Below are positions 1 to 5,686 of a stretch of DNA of 7,231 nt, in pieces. The stretch is from the NCBI GenBank assembly GCA_030745285.1, contig JASLOV010000241.1, forward strand, positions 1 to 7,231, read 5' to 3'. The translations under genes and the position numbers were made by a program. The notes beneath the pieces are model-generated. The model saw nothing but the letters and a program-made list of their open reading frames with translations, did not search any database and had not been told where the DNA came from. Every line of letters begins with the position of its first letter. Position 1 is the stretch's first letter. The stretch is from Dehalococcoidia bacterium. GTDB taxonomy: Bacteria > Chloroflexota > Dehalococcoidia > UBA2979.

Positions 1-306
1 GGTCTCGGCGTCGCCGCCGTACGGCGCGCGCGAGATGCGCCGGCCGCCGTGCTCGGCCGCCAGCACATTGCCGCTGCCGTCGAGCGTCAGGCCGTTGGAG
101 AATCCGCTCGGATCGCGGTAGACCTCCGCCTCCGGATCACCAGGCCGCCAGCGATGCATGCGGTTGCCGGGGATATCGCTGAAGAGCAGACAGTTGTCCG
201 ACGCGACCCACAGCGGCCCCTCGGTGAAGGCGAAGCCGGTGCAGAGCTTCGTCTCCTCCGACGACTGCAGCAGCTCGGAGAGTCCCTCGTCGTTCTCGAT
301 GCGCAT
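1..306 (-). CDS. SMP-30/gluconolactonase-family hydrolase, N-terminal part (cut by left edge)
   Basis: Reading the minus strand from an ATG at 306-304 gives 102 uninterrupted codons to base 1, so the gene continues beyond the window. The start is supported by a strong Shine-Dalgarno AAGGAGG (317-311) four bases upstream. The family is a six-bladed beta-propeller of metal-dependent lactonases and related hydrolases, usually about 280-320 aa, so about one third is seen. Recognisable motifs are GFAFTEGPLW (residues 24-33), LLFSDIPGNRMHRW (40-53), PSGFSNGLTLD (66-76) and AAEHGGRRISR (83-93). Glu29 of the TEGP motif matches the first-blade metal ligand of the family, and Asn71 lies in the conserved SNG motif. 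No signal peptide is evident, suggesting a cytoplasmic enzyme. It follows the amidase by 49 nt on the same strand and is probably co-transcribed. The natural substrate is unknown; gluconolactone is only the family name. Confidence 0.88.
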   Translation of the reverse strand, partial: MRIENDEGLSELLQSSEETKLCTGFAFTEGPLWVASDNCLLFSDIPGNRMHRWRPGDPEAEVYRDPSGFSNGLTLDGSGNVLAAEHGGRRISRAPYGGDAET

Positions 307-334
307 CAATCCTCCTTCGATCTCTCTGGGCTCT

Positions 335-357
335 GGCTCGCTGAACCTCGGCTCGCT
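335..357 (-). repeat. Short direct repeat in the amidase / SMP-30 gap
   Basis: The octamer AGCGAGCC (minus strand) occurs twice, at 357-350 and 342-335, with a 15-nt period. The first copy overlaps the amidase TAG stop. The gap between the two genes is only 49 nt, so the repeat fills much of it. It does not form a hairpin and has no U tract, so it is not a terminator. It may be chance or a small slippage duplication. Confidence 0.35.
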
Positions 358-1765
358 AGATTTCCGGCCAGTGGTCGTTCCACGGGCGGACCTGTTCGTA
401 TGCGTAGGACGCCTGCAGCACGACGTCGTCGCGGTGCCGCCTGCCGGCGATCTGAAGCCCGGCCGGCAGCCCGCCGTCGGTGAAGCCGGCGCGCACCGTC
501 GCCGCCGGGTGACCGCTGAAGTTGAAGGGCACGGTGAAGCCGGCAAACGTGTAGCGCTCGCCCTCAACCTCCTGCGGGATCGGGCCTTCCGCATCGACGG
601 CCTCGATCGGCATCGTCGGCGTCAGCAGCAGGTCATACTGCTCGAACAACTCCCAGAGCTTGTTATTGAGCTCGGCGCGCAGGCGGGCGAATTCGCCGAA
701 GTCCACGGGCTGCGTACCGAGGGCGAAGTCCAGGCCCGGAAGGTACGCCTCCCCGAATTCGTCGCGACGTTCCGTGTATACGTCCCACATCGATGCCAGC
801 GCCTGGAAGCGGCCGATGCGCGCCCACCAGAGCAGCATCTCCGGCAGCTCGTCGTCGCACTCGACGACCTCGTGCCCCAGCTCCTCGAAGACGGCGGCCG
901 CCTTCGCCACCTCGCGGGCGACATCGGACTGCACCTTCAGTCCGCCCAGATTGGGGTTGAAACCGATGCGCAGCTTCGGCAGCGGCTCGTCGAGGCGGTC
1001 AAGGTAGCTGGCGTCGACGTCGGGTAGTGAGTCCGGGTCTGACGGGTGGTAGCCAACCACCTGGTCGAGAAAGAGCGCGCCGTCGCGCACGGTGCGGGTG
1101 AGCGGACCGTAGACGCTGGTGTCCATCCAGTTGGTGAAGCTGGACGGCCCGATCGGGATTCGGCCGAACGAGACCTTCAGGCCGAACGCACCGACGAAAC
1201 AGGCCGGGATACGCACCGACCCCGCCCCATCGGAGGCCGTGCCGATCGCCGTCATGCCCGAGGCGATCGCCGCCGAAGTGCCGCCGCTCGACCCGCCCGA
1301 AGTGCGGTCGAGGTTCCACGGGTTGCGGGTGGCCGGGAAGAGTTCGTTGAAGCTGATGCCCGTGTGTCCGAATTCCGGGGTGTTGGTCTTGCCGAGCAGG
1401 ATTGCACCGGCTGCCCGCAGCCGCTCCACCTGCACCGAGTCGCGGTCGACCAGGTTGTCGCGGTAGGCGCGGGAGCCCTTGGTGGTGACGAACCCGTCGG
1501 CGTCCTCCAGGTCCTTCACGCCAAACGGCAGACCGCCGAGCGGTCCGAGATCCTCGCCAGCGGCGATACGTTCCGTCTGCGCCGCCGCCTCGGTACGCGC
1601 CCGCTCCTCATCGAGCGCGACGAATGCGCCGATGCGCGGGTTGAGGTCGGCGATGCGGGCGAGGGTGTGATCCATCAACTCGGCCGGCGAGAGCGCCTTG
1701 CTGCGGATCAGGCCGGCAAGGTGCTCGGCGGTCGCGAAATTGAGTTCAGCGTCGACGGCGGTCAC
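356..1765 (-). CDS. Amidase (amidase signature family)
   Basis: A 469-aa amidase-signature (AS) hydrolase. Such enzymes cleave carboxamide bonds, releasing ammonia or an amine, with a Ser-cisSer-Lys triad. All three residues are visible with family spacing: Lys84 in GGLPFGVKD, cis-Ser159 in SGGSSGGTSAA, and nucleophile Ser183 in SDGAGSVRIPACF. The Lys-Ser (75) and Ser-Ser (24) distances equal those in fatty acid amide hydrolase. Length is normal for a stand-alone amidase, and no signal peptide or membrane segment is seen. The start is GTG at 1765-1763, with AGGGAG (1777-1772) six bases upstream. GatA of the tRNA amidotransferase belongs to the same family, but no gatB or gatC is adjacent and the C-terminal half (e.g. 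GLPAGLQIAGRRHRDD) fits general amidases as well. The partial SMP-30 gene follows in the same direction; the LLM monooxygenase is divergent. Substrate unknown. Confidence 0.93.
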   Translation of the reverse strand: MTAVDAELNFATAEHLAGLIRSKALSPAELMDHTLARIADLNPRIGAFVALDEERARTEAAAQTERIAAGEDLGPLGGLPFGVKDLEDADGFVTTKGSRAYRDNLVDRDSVQVERLRAAGAILLGKTNTPEFGHTGISFNELFPATRNPWNLDRTSGGSSGGTSAAIASGMTAIGTASDGAGSVRIPACFVGAFGLKVSFGRIPIGPSSFTNWMDTSVYGPLTRTVRDGALFLDQVVGYHPSDPDSLPDVDASYLDRLDEPLPKLRIGFNPNLGGLKVQSDVAREVAKAAAVFEELGHEVVECDDELPEMLLWWARIGRFQALASMWDVYTERRDEFGEAYLPGLDFALGTQPVDFGEFARLRAELNNKLWELFEQYDLLLTPTMPIEAVDAEGPIPQEVEGERYTFAGFTVPFNFSGHPAATVRAGFTDGGLPAGLQIAGRRHRDDVVLQASYAYEQVRPWNDHWPEI

Positions 1766-1838
1766 GGGTCGCTCCCTGATCCAGTGCGGGCTTAATGAGG
1801 TCTGATGGCACGTCCAGTCACGGGCCGAAAGCCAGCCG

Positions 1839-1866
1839 ATTGTACCCGCGGCTGTGTTCTTGTGGG
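1839..1866 (-). promoter_or_regulatory. Candidate promoter for the amidase operon
   Basis: On the minus strand TACAAT (1844-1839) matches five of six bases of a sigma-70-type -10 box. About 16 bp upstream lies CCCACA (1866-1861), a weak -35 with only the ACA half matching. Transcription would begin near 1832, leaving about 67 nt of leader before the GTG start. The -35 overlaps that of the divergent plus-strand candidate. Consensus matching by eye only. Confidence 0.35.
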
Positions 1867-1889
1867 GGCGATCGGGCCTGTGCTATACC
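1860..1889 (+). promoter_or_regulatory. Candidate promoter for the LLM monooxygenase gene (extended -10)
   Basis: TGCTATACC (1881-1889) has the extended -10 form TG-N-TATA. TTGTGG at 1860-1865 is a partial -35 (TTG half only) with an 18-bp spacer. The predicted start of transcription is near 1896, giving a leader of about 32 nt that contains the 1900-1916 inverted repeat and the ribosome binding site. This is a by-eye match in GC-rich DNA and is tentative. Confidence 0.4.
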
Positions 1890-1899
1890 TCGACCTCAC

Positions 1900-1916
1900 G
1901 TCATGGTCGCGATGAC
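1900..1916. promoter_or_regulatory. Inverted repeat between promoter and RBS, possible operator
   Basis: GTCAT and ATGAC form perfect 5-bp arms around a 7-nt centre (GGTCGCG). The element ends immediately before the ribosome binding site AGGGGGG (1917-1923) of the LLM gene and lies just downstream of the predicted -10. It could be a repressor half-site pair at +4 to +20, or a small 5'-UTR hairpin beside the RBS. No regulator gene is in the window to pair with it, and 5-bp arms can occur by chance. Confidence 0.35.
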
Positions 1917-1927
1917 AGGGGGGACCG

Positions 1928-3202
1928 ATGAAGCTGGGCCTGTTCTACGAATTGCAGCTACCGAAGCCGTACGGCGCTGACGGCTGGGATCCCGAGGACG
2001 AACACCGCATCTACAAGGATGCGCTCGAACAGATCGAACTGGCCGACAGCCTCGGATACGACTACGTCTTCGAGGTCGAACACCACCACCTGGAGGAGTA
2101 CGCGCACTCCTCTGCGCCCGAGATCCTGCTGGCGGCCGCCAGCCAGCGCACCCAGAACATGCGGCTCGGCCACGGCATCACGCTCACCCCCCCGCCCTAC
2201 AACCACCCCGGCCGCATCGCCGAACGCATCGCGGCGCTGGACCTCGTCTCGGACGGTCGCGCGGAATTCGGCACCGGCGAATCGTCGTCGTCCGCGGAGC
2301 TCGATGCCTACGGCGTGCCGTGGGATGAGAAGAAGGCGATGTGGGAGGAGGGCACGCGCACGGCGATTCGCATGATGACGGAGGAACCCTTCACCGGCAT
2401 CGACGGCGACTACGTACAGTTCCCCGCCCGCAACATCATCCCCAAGCCGCTGCAGAAGCCCCATCCGCCGCTGTGGGTCGCCGGCGGACGGCGCGAGACG
2501 GTGCTGACCGCCGCCCGCCTCGGCATGGGCTCGCTCGGCTTCGGCTTCGAGACGCCGGAGGAGGCGGAGGAGCGCGTCGACACCTACTGGCGGCTGATGC
2601 GCGAGGAGTGCCGGCCGATCGGCAAGGCGGTGAACCCCGCTCTGATCGTGCTCAGCCAGTTCGCCTGCGACGACGACGAGGAAGAAGCGCAGCGTCGGGC
2701 TGGCGACGGCGGCCAGTTCTTCAGCTTCGCGCTCAACCACTTCTACAGCCCGGTCACCGGGCCGGAGCACGCGCACGCGAAGACGAACCTCTTCACCGAG
2801 TTCACCGACACGCCGGAGGAGGAGCGCATCGCCCGCCTCACCGGCGCCGCCGCCGGCCGCGACCAGCTGTCAGACCTCGCCCGCACGGAGGCGAACCTGG
2901 CGGCGGAGGAGCCGGAGGACGAGAACGCTCGCGCACTCTGGCGCGCCGCGCAGGCCCGCGCCGCCATTGGCACGCCGGACCAGCTGCGCGACTACCTGCG
3001 GCCCTACGAGGACGCCCACCAGGACGTCATGCTGCTGATCGCACAGGCGGGGTCACGCGAGCACGAGGACATCATGGAGTCGATCGACCTCTTCGGCCGC
3101 AAGGTGCTGCCGGACATCAAGGAGCGCCACGAGACCGAACACCGGCCGTGGCGGGCACTGCAGCTTGAGAACTTCCAGTTCGAGGTCAACTCCTCGGTCT
3201 GA
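1928..3202 (+). CDS. LLM class flavin-dependent oxidoreductase (luciferase-like monooxygenase), long form
   Basis: A 424-aa luciferase-like TIM-barrel enzyme of the group that uses reduced FMN and oxygen (or F420) to oxidise small organics. Visible landmarks are the first strand MKLGLFYE, the VFEVEHHHLEEY segment (48-59) with the EHHH cluster at 51-54 typical of luciferase alpha-like members, RLGHGITLTPPPYNHP (79-94), the LVSDGRAEFGTGES turn (106-119) and the flavin-phosphate region PPLWVAGGRRET (180-191). Many family members are about 300-370 aa. The extra length lies in an Ala/Glu/Asp-rich helical stretch (about 290-345) and a C-terminal tail after about 400. ATG 1928 is preceded by AGGGGGG (1917-1923) four bases upstream. 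It is divergent from the amidase and heads a co-oriented run with the 137-aa gene (38-nt gap) and the reductase. No flavin reductase partner is adjacent. FMN versus F420 use and substrate are unresolved. Confidence 0.9.
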   Translation: MKLGLFYELQLPKPYGADGWDPEDEHRIYKDALEQIELADSLGYDYVFEVEHHHLEEYAHSSAPEILLAAASQRTQNMRLGHGITLTPPPYNHPGRIAERIAALDLVSDGRAEFGTGESSSSAELDAYGVPWDEKKAMWEEGTRTAIRMMTEEPFTGIDGDYVQFPARNIIPKPLQKPHPPLWVAGGRRETVLTAARLGMGSLGFGFETPEEAEERVDTYWRLMREECRPIGKAVNPALIVLSQFACDDDEEEAQRRAGDGGQFFSFALNHFYSPVTGPEHAHAKTNLFTEFTDTPEEERIARLTGAAAGRDQLSDLARTEANLAAEEPEDENARALWRAAQARAAIGTPDQLRDYLRPYEDAHQDVMLLIAQAGSREHEDIMESIDLFGRKVLPDIKERHETEHRPWRALQLENFQFEVNSSV

Positions 3203-3209
3203 CGGCGGA

Positions 3210-3227
3210 CAGGCGCCTGCGGGCAGG
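3210..3227 (+). other. Palindrome/small hairpin before the RBS of the 137-aa gene
   Basis: CAGGCGCCTG (3210-3219) is a perfect 10-bp palindrome. Its right half can instead pair downstream as CCTG-cggg-CAGG (3216-3227). The second form overlaps the first bases of the Shine-Dalgarno AGGGAGGAG (3225-3233). There is no U run, so it does not look like an intrinsic terminator. It may modulate translation or processing between the two genes, or be chance in GC-rich DNA. Confidence 0.3.
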
Positions 3228-3240
3228 GAGGAGCTGGGTC

Positions 3241-3654
3241 ATGCCGCTGGGAATCAAGCCGGCGGACATCGCCGACCCTGAGCTGCGCGCGATGATGGAG
3301 CAGGCCAACGCCGCCCTCGACGGCGGCAGCAACCTCGAGTGCGTACAGGCGTGCGCCGAGGCCTATCTGAAGGTGCTGGAGACGCACGAGAACGTCATGA
3401 GCGGCCTGCAGGTGGTGCTGGCGACGGAACGGGTGAGGGTCGGCCTGGAACGGGGGATGATCCGCACCGCACCGCTGATGTGGCCCCGCTTCGGCGCAAA
3501 GCTCTCGCTCGACGGCGCCCGTCCCGAGATCACCTTCGACCGCACGAGCATGGCCACCGGCGAGACGATCCAGTACTACGAGTTCACGCTGGACGTGATC
3601 ATGCAGGCGCAGTCCGGCGAGGTGAACACCGGCCCGGGCGGAGGCGCGCTCTAG
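3241..3654 (+). CDS. Hypothetical protein, 137 aa, family not recognised
   Basis: I do not recognise this family. The gene is credible: it has a strong Shine-Dalgarno (AGGGAGGAG, 3225-3233) seven bases before the ATG, GC-rich third codon positions like its neighbours, and a position between two co-oriented enzyme genes (38 nt after the LLM stop, 106 nt before the reductase). Residues about 12-70 look alpha-helical and amphipathic, including LRAMMEQANAALDGG and NLECVQACAEAYLKVLE, vaguely like a helical-repeat hairpin. They contain a Cys34-x3-Cys38 pair. Residues about 80-123 look like beta strands (GAKLSLDG, PEITFDR, IQYYEFTLDVIM). The tail is short and Gly-rich (TGPGGGAL). No signal peptide or membrane segment is seen, so it is probably cytoplasmic. 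A role as accessory subunit of the adjacent oxidoreductase or as a small ligand-binding protein is speculation. Confidence 0.82.
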   Translation: MPLGIKPADIADPELRAMMEQANAALDGGSNLECVQACAEAYLKVLETHENVMSGLQVVLATERVRVGLERGMIRTAPLMWPRFGAKLSLDGARPEITFDRTSMATGETIQYYEFTLDVIMQAQSGEVNTGPGGGAL

Positions 3655-3689
3655 CCCTCGGTCCCACCCGCGCGCCCACCCCGGCGAGG

Positions 3690-3719
3690 TTGACAGCCCC
3701 GGCGGCGGCACGAGATCGT
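3690..3719 (+). promoter_or_regulatory. Possible promoter ahead of the ketopantoate-reductase-like gene
   Basis: The 106-nt gap before the reductase contains a perfect TTGACA (3690-3695). At an 18-bp spacing the best -10 is GATCGT (3714-3719), matching only three of six bases. The gap has no convincing terminator. The gene could therefore have its own weak promoter as well as read-through from upstream. Confidence 0.25.
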
Positions 3720-3760
3720 TCGCCGCCCAGGGCAGGACGGAGAGCATCGGGAAGCCAGGC

Positions 3761-4705
3761 ATGGCCGGGTTCGAGGCAAAGCGCATCGCGGTGATCGGCG
3801 CCGGGGCCGTTGGCAGCTACTACGGGGCGCGGCTGGCGCAGGCCGGTCACGACGTCCACTTCCTGATGCGCCGGGACTACGACGCCGTCCGCAACGGCGG
3901 CCTCCACGTCGAGAGCGTCGACGGCGACTTCGTGCTCGATTCGCCCTCGATCGCCCGCAGCAGCAAAGAGATCGGGCCGGTCGACTGGGTGATCTGCGCG
4001 CTGAAGGCGACATCGATCGAAGACGCTCGCGCGCTGGTCGCGCCCTGCGTCGGCGACGGCACACGCATCCTCGTCCTGATGAACGGGCTGGGACTGGAGG
4101 AGCGATTCGCCGGGTGGTTCGGAGCGGAACGCACTTTCGGGGGCCTCGCCTTCACCTGCATCAACCGCCGCGAGCCGGGCGTCGTGCACCACATCGACTA
4201 CGGGGCGGTCAACATCGGCCATCAGATCGATGAGCGCTCGGAGTTGGAGGCGGCGGCGGCGCTCTGGGAGGGCGTGCAGGTGGAGACCACCACTTCGCCC
4301 TCCCTGCTGCTGTCGCGCTGGGAGAAGCTGTGCTGGAACGTGCCGTTCAACGGCCTCGCCGTCACCAGCGGCGGCATCACCACCGACCGCATCCTCGCCG
4401 ACTCGGAGCTGAGGGAGGCGGCGCGCGGCGTGATCCTGGAGGTCGTCGCCGCCGGCAACGCCGACCTCGCCGCCCACGACGAGCCCGGGCGCATCGACGG
4501 CGCCGAGATGGCGGAGCGCATGATCGCCGCCACGGACGCCATGGCCGATTACCGTCCGAGCACGATGATCGACTTCATGGAAGGGCGGCCGATGGAGGTC
4601 GAGGCGATCTTCGGTGAGCCCTTGCGCCGCGCCCAGGCGCTGGGCGTCGCCACCCCGCTGATGGCGGTGCTGAGCGGGCAGATGCGCGCGCTCAATCCTG
4701 CCTAG
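3761..4705 (+). CDS. 2-dehydropantoate 2-reductase (ApbA/PanE) family protein
   Basis: A 314-aa NADPH-dependent 2-oxoacid reductase of the ketopantoate reductase family; E. coli PanE makes pantoate for coenzyme A. The N-terminal Rossmann domain has IAVIGAGAVGSYYGARL (9-25) with the GxGxxG nucleotide loop at 13-18, and Arg37/Arg38 sit where the NADPH 2'-phosphate is recognised. LMNGLG (106-111) holds the conserved Asn108. The C-terminal helical domain has WEKLCWNVPFNGLAVTSG (187-204), placing Lys189 and Asn193 at the catalytic lysine and its partner asparagine. PSTMIDFMEGRPMEVEAI (266-283) gives Ser267 and Glu279, 12 residues apart as in E. coli. Length is normal. The ATG has only a weak GGGAAG (3749-3754) upstream. 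No panB or panC is nearby; many family paralogues reduce other 2-oxoacids, so a true pantothenate role is not established. The 3' end nearly abuts the convergent LLM gene (12 nt). Confidence 0.9.
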   Translation: MAGFEAKRIAVIGAGAVGSYYGARLAQAGHDVHFLMRRDYDAVRNGGLHVESVDGDFVLDSPSIARSSKEIGPVDWVICALKATSIEDARALVAPCVGDGTRILVLMNGLGLEERFAGWFGAERTFGGLAFTCINRREPGVVHHIDYGAVNIGHQIDERSELEAAAALWEGVQVETTTSPSLLLSRWEKLCWNVPFNGLAVTSGGITTDRILADSELREAARGVILEVVAAGNADLAAHDEPGRIDGAEMAERMIAATDAMADYRPSTMIDFMEGRPMEVEAIFGEPLRRAQALGVATPLMAVLSGQMRALNPA

Positions 4706-4717
4706 AGCCTGCGGGGA

Positions 4718-5629
4718 CTAGAGCTTGCGCGCCTGGAGCTTGCTCTGGAGGTAGTCGAGCGTGCGTTCGCTCGAACCGGCTTCGACATCGAGCACCGATG
4801 CGCTGAACTGCGTCACCCCGGCCTCTTCCAGCCGACGCAACGCGAGGTCGAGCGTCTCCTCGTCGCCGAGGATGGCGATGTCGCCGGCCTGCTCGATGCC
4901 CTCGATGTCGAGCATTGCCTTGTACGAGGGCAGCGTCGGATAGACGGCGAGCTGCTGCGAGACCTGTTCGCGGGCAGCCGCGGGGTCGGAAGTCAACGCG
5001 ATCGGCAGCGCCGCCGAGACGGTCGGCTCCGGCCGGCCGGCGTCCGCAGCGGCCTTGCGGATGCGAGGACTGATGTGGCTCTCGAGCGTCTTGGGGCCGC
5101 ACATCCACGTCGCGGTGCCGTCGGCCATCTCGCCGGCGATACGCAACATGACGGGGCCGAGCGCCGCGACGAGGCATCGCACCGGCTGCATATCGGGCGC
5201 ATCGAGCCCGGAGTCGACGCGATACTCCTCACCCTCGAAGCGCACGCGTTCGCGGTGCAGCAGCGGCATCAGCACGGATAGGTACTCGCGCATATGCGAG
5301 GCGGTGCGGGCGAAGGAGAGCCCGAGCGAGTTCTCGATCACGACCTGGTGCGAGAGACCGATGCCGAGCGTGAAGCGCCCGCCCGCCGCCGCCTGCGTCG
5401 TCAGCGCCTGCTGCGCCATGGTCACGGGGTGCCGCGGGTATGTCGGCACGACGGCGGTCTGCAACTCGATCCGCTCGGTCTCGCGACCGACGATGGCGAG
5501 CGCGCCGATCGCGTCCCAGCCGCTGATGTTCGCCACCCCCGTGAAGGCGAAGCCGCGCTCCTCCAGCGATCGTGCATTCCGCACCATCGCGTCGAGATCG
5601 CCACCGCCAAGCCCTACGCCGATCTCCAT
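4718..5629 (-). CDS. F420-type LLM class oxidoreductase (resembles the MSMEG_4879-like subgroup)
   Basis: A 303-aa luciferase-like TIM-barrel oxidoreductase of the compact type that typically uses coenzyme F420. Diagnostic blocks are PTYPRHPVTMAQQALT (62-77), GRFTLGIGLSHQVVIE (84-99), SHMREYLSVLMPLL (111-124), VAALGPVMLRIAGEMADG (154-171), TWMCGPKTLESHISPRI (174-190) and LPSYKAMLDIEG (233-244). By my memory of the family these fit the mycobacterial MSMEG_4879-like subgroup better than FMN monooxygenases. It shares little beyond the fold with the 424-aa LLM gene, so the two are not a recent duplication. The ATG at 5629-5627 has GGGGGA (5640-5635) five bases upstream. It lies 56 nt after the solute-binding-protein gene on the same strand and is probably co-transcribed. 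F420 use is inferred from family resemblance; no F420 biosynthesis gene is in the window. Substrate unknown. Confidence 0.9.
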   Translation of the reverse strand: MEIGVGLGGGDLDAMVRNARSLEERGFAFTGVANISGWDAIGALAIVGRETERIELQTAVVPTYPRHPVTMAQQALTTQAAAGGRFTLGIGLSHQVVIENSLGLSFARTASHMREYLSVLMPLLHRERVRFEGEEYRVDSGLDAPDMQPVRCLVAALGPVMLRIAGEMADGTATWMCGPKTLESHISPRIRKAAADAGRPEPTVSAALPIALTSDPAAAREQVSQQLAVYPTLPSYKAMLDIEGIEQAGDIAILGDEETLDLALRRLEEAGVTQFSASVLDVEAGSSERTLDYLQSKLQARKL

Positions 5630-5658
5630 CGCCGTCCCCCAAAGAGTGCCCGGCTGGA

Positions 5659-5686
5659 GCGACGATCGCCGCCCTGGCGCGGTCGC
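5659..5686 (-). other. Imperfect hairpin between the solute-binding-protein and LLM genes
   Basis: On the minus strand, just after the solute-binding-protein stop, GCGAC (5686-5682) pairs with GTCGC (5663-5659). Inside it CGCC (5679-5676) pairs with GGCG (5670-5667) around the loop AGGGC, with a small 2/3-nt internal loop between stems. No U tract follows, so a strong intrinsic terminator is unlikely. It could protect the upstream transcript's 3' end or lower read-through into the LLM gene. Confidence 0.35.

Noticed and set aside
158..1027. Plus-strand open frame (289 codons) opposite the amidase and SMP-30 genes
   Set aside because: It spans two recognisable minus-strand genes and their spacer and has no domain-like sequence.
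1792..1821. Nine-residue upstream ORF (GTG ... TAA, minus strand) in the amidase leader, with the octamer CCCGTGAC shared with the amidase start
   Set aside because: No RBS is visible and there is no run of regulatory codons or attenuator structure; an 8-bp coincidence is plausible in such DNA.
1795..1980. 61-codon plus-strand ORF running from the divergent region into the LLM gene
   Set aside because: It has no Shine-Dalgarno before its ATG, overlaps the LLM start in a different frame, and its sequence shows no motif.
2187..2193. Run of seven C in the LLM gene as a possible phase-variation tract
   Set aside because: It encodes a conserved Thr-Pro-Pro-Pro-Tyr segment in frame, and seven bases is short for a switching tract.
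1958..2776. Long minus-strand open frame (272 codons) opposite the 424-aa LLM gene
   Set aside because: Its product is Arg/Val/Gly-rich with no recognisable domain. The opposite strand encodes a clear family member, so this is a GC-rich shadow frame.
2341..3168. Plus-strand open frame (275 codons) in another frame inside the LLM gene
   Set aside because: The Arg/Gly/His/Pro-rich translation is typical of a frame-shifted GC-rich gene, and no RBS is seen.
3599..4477. Long minus-strand open frame (292 codons) across the end of the 137-aa gene and most of the reductase gene
   Set aside because: It is antisense to a reductase with all catalytic residues intact and has low-complexity composition without family motifs, so it is a shadow frame.
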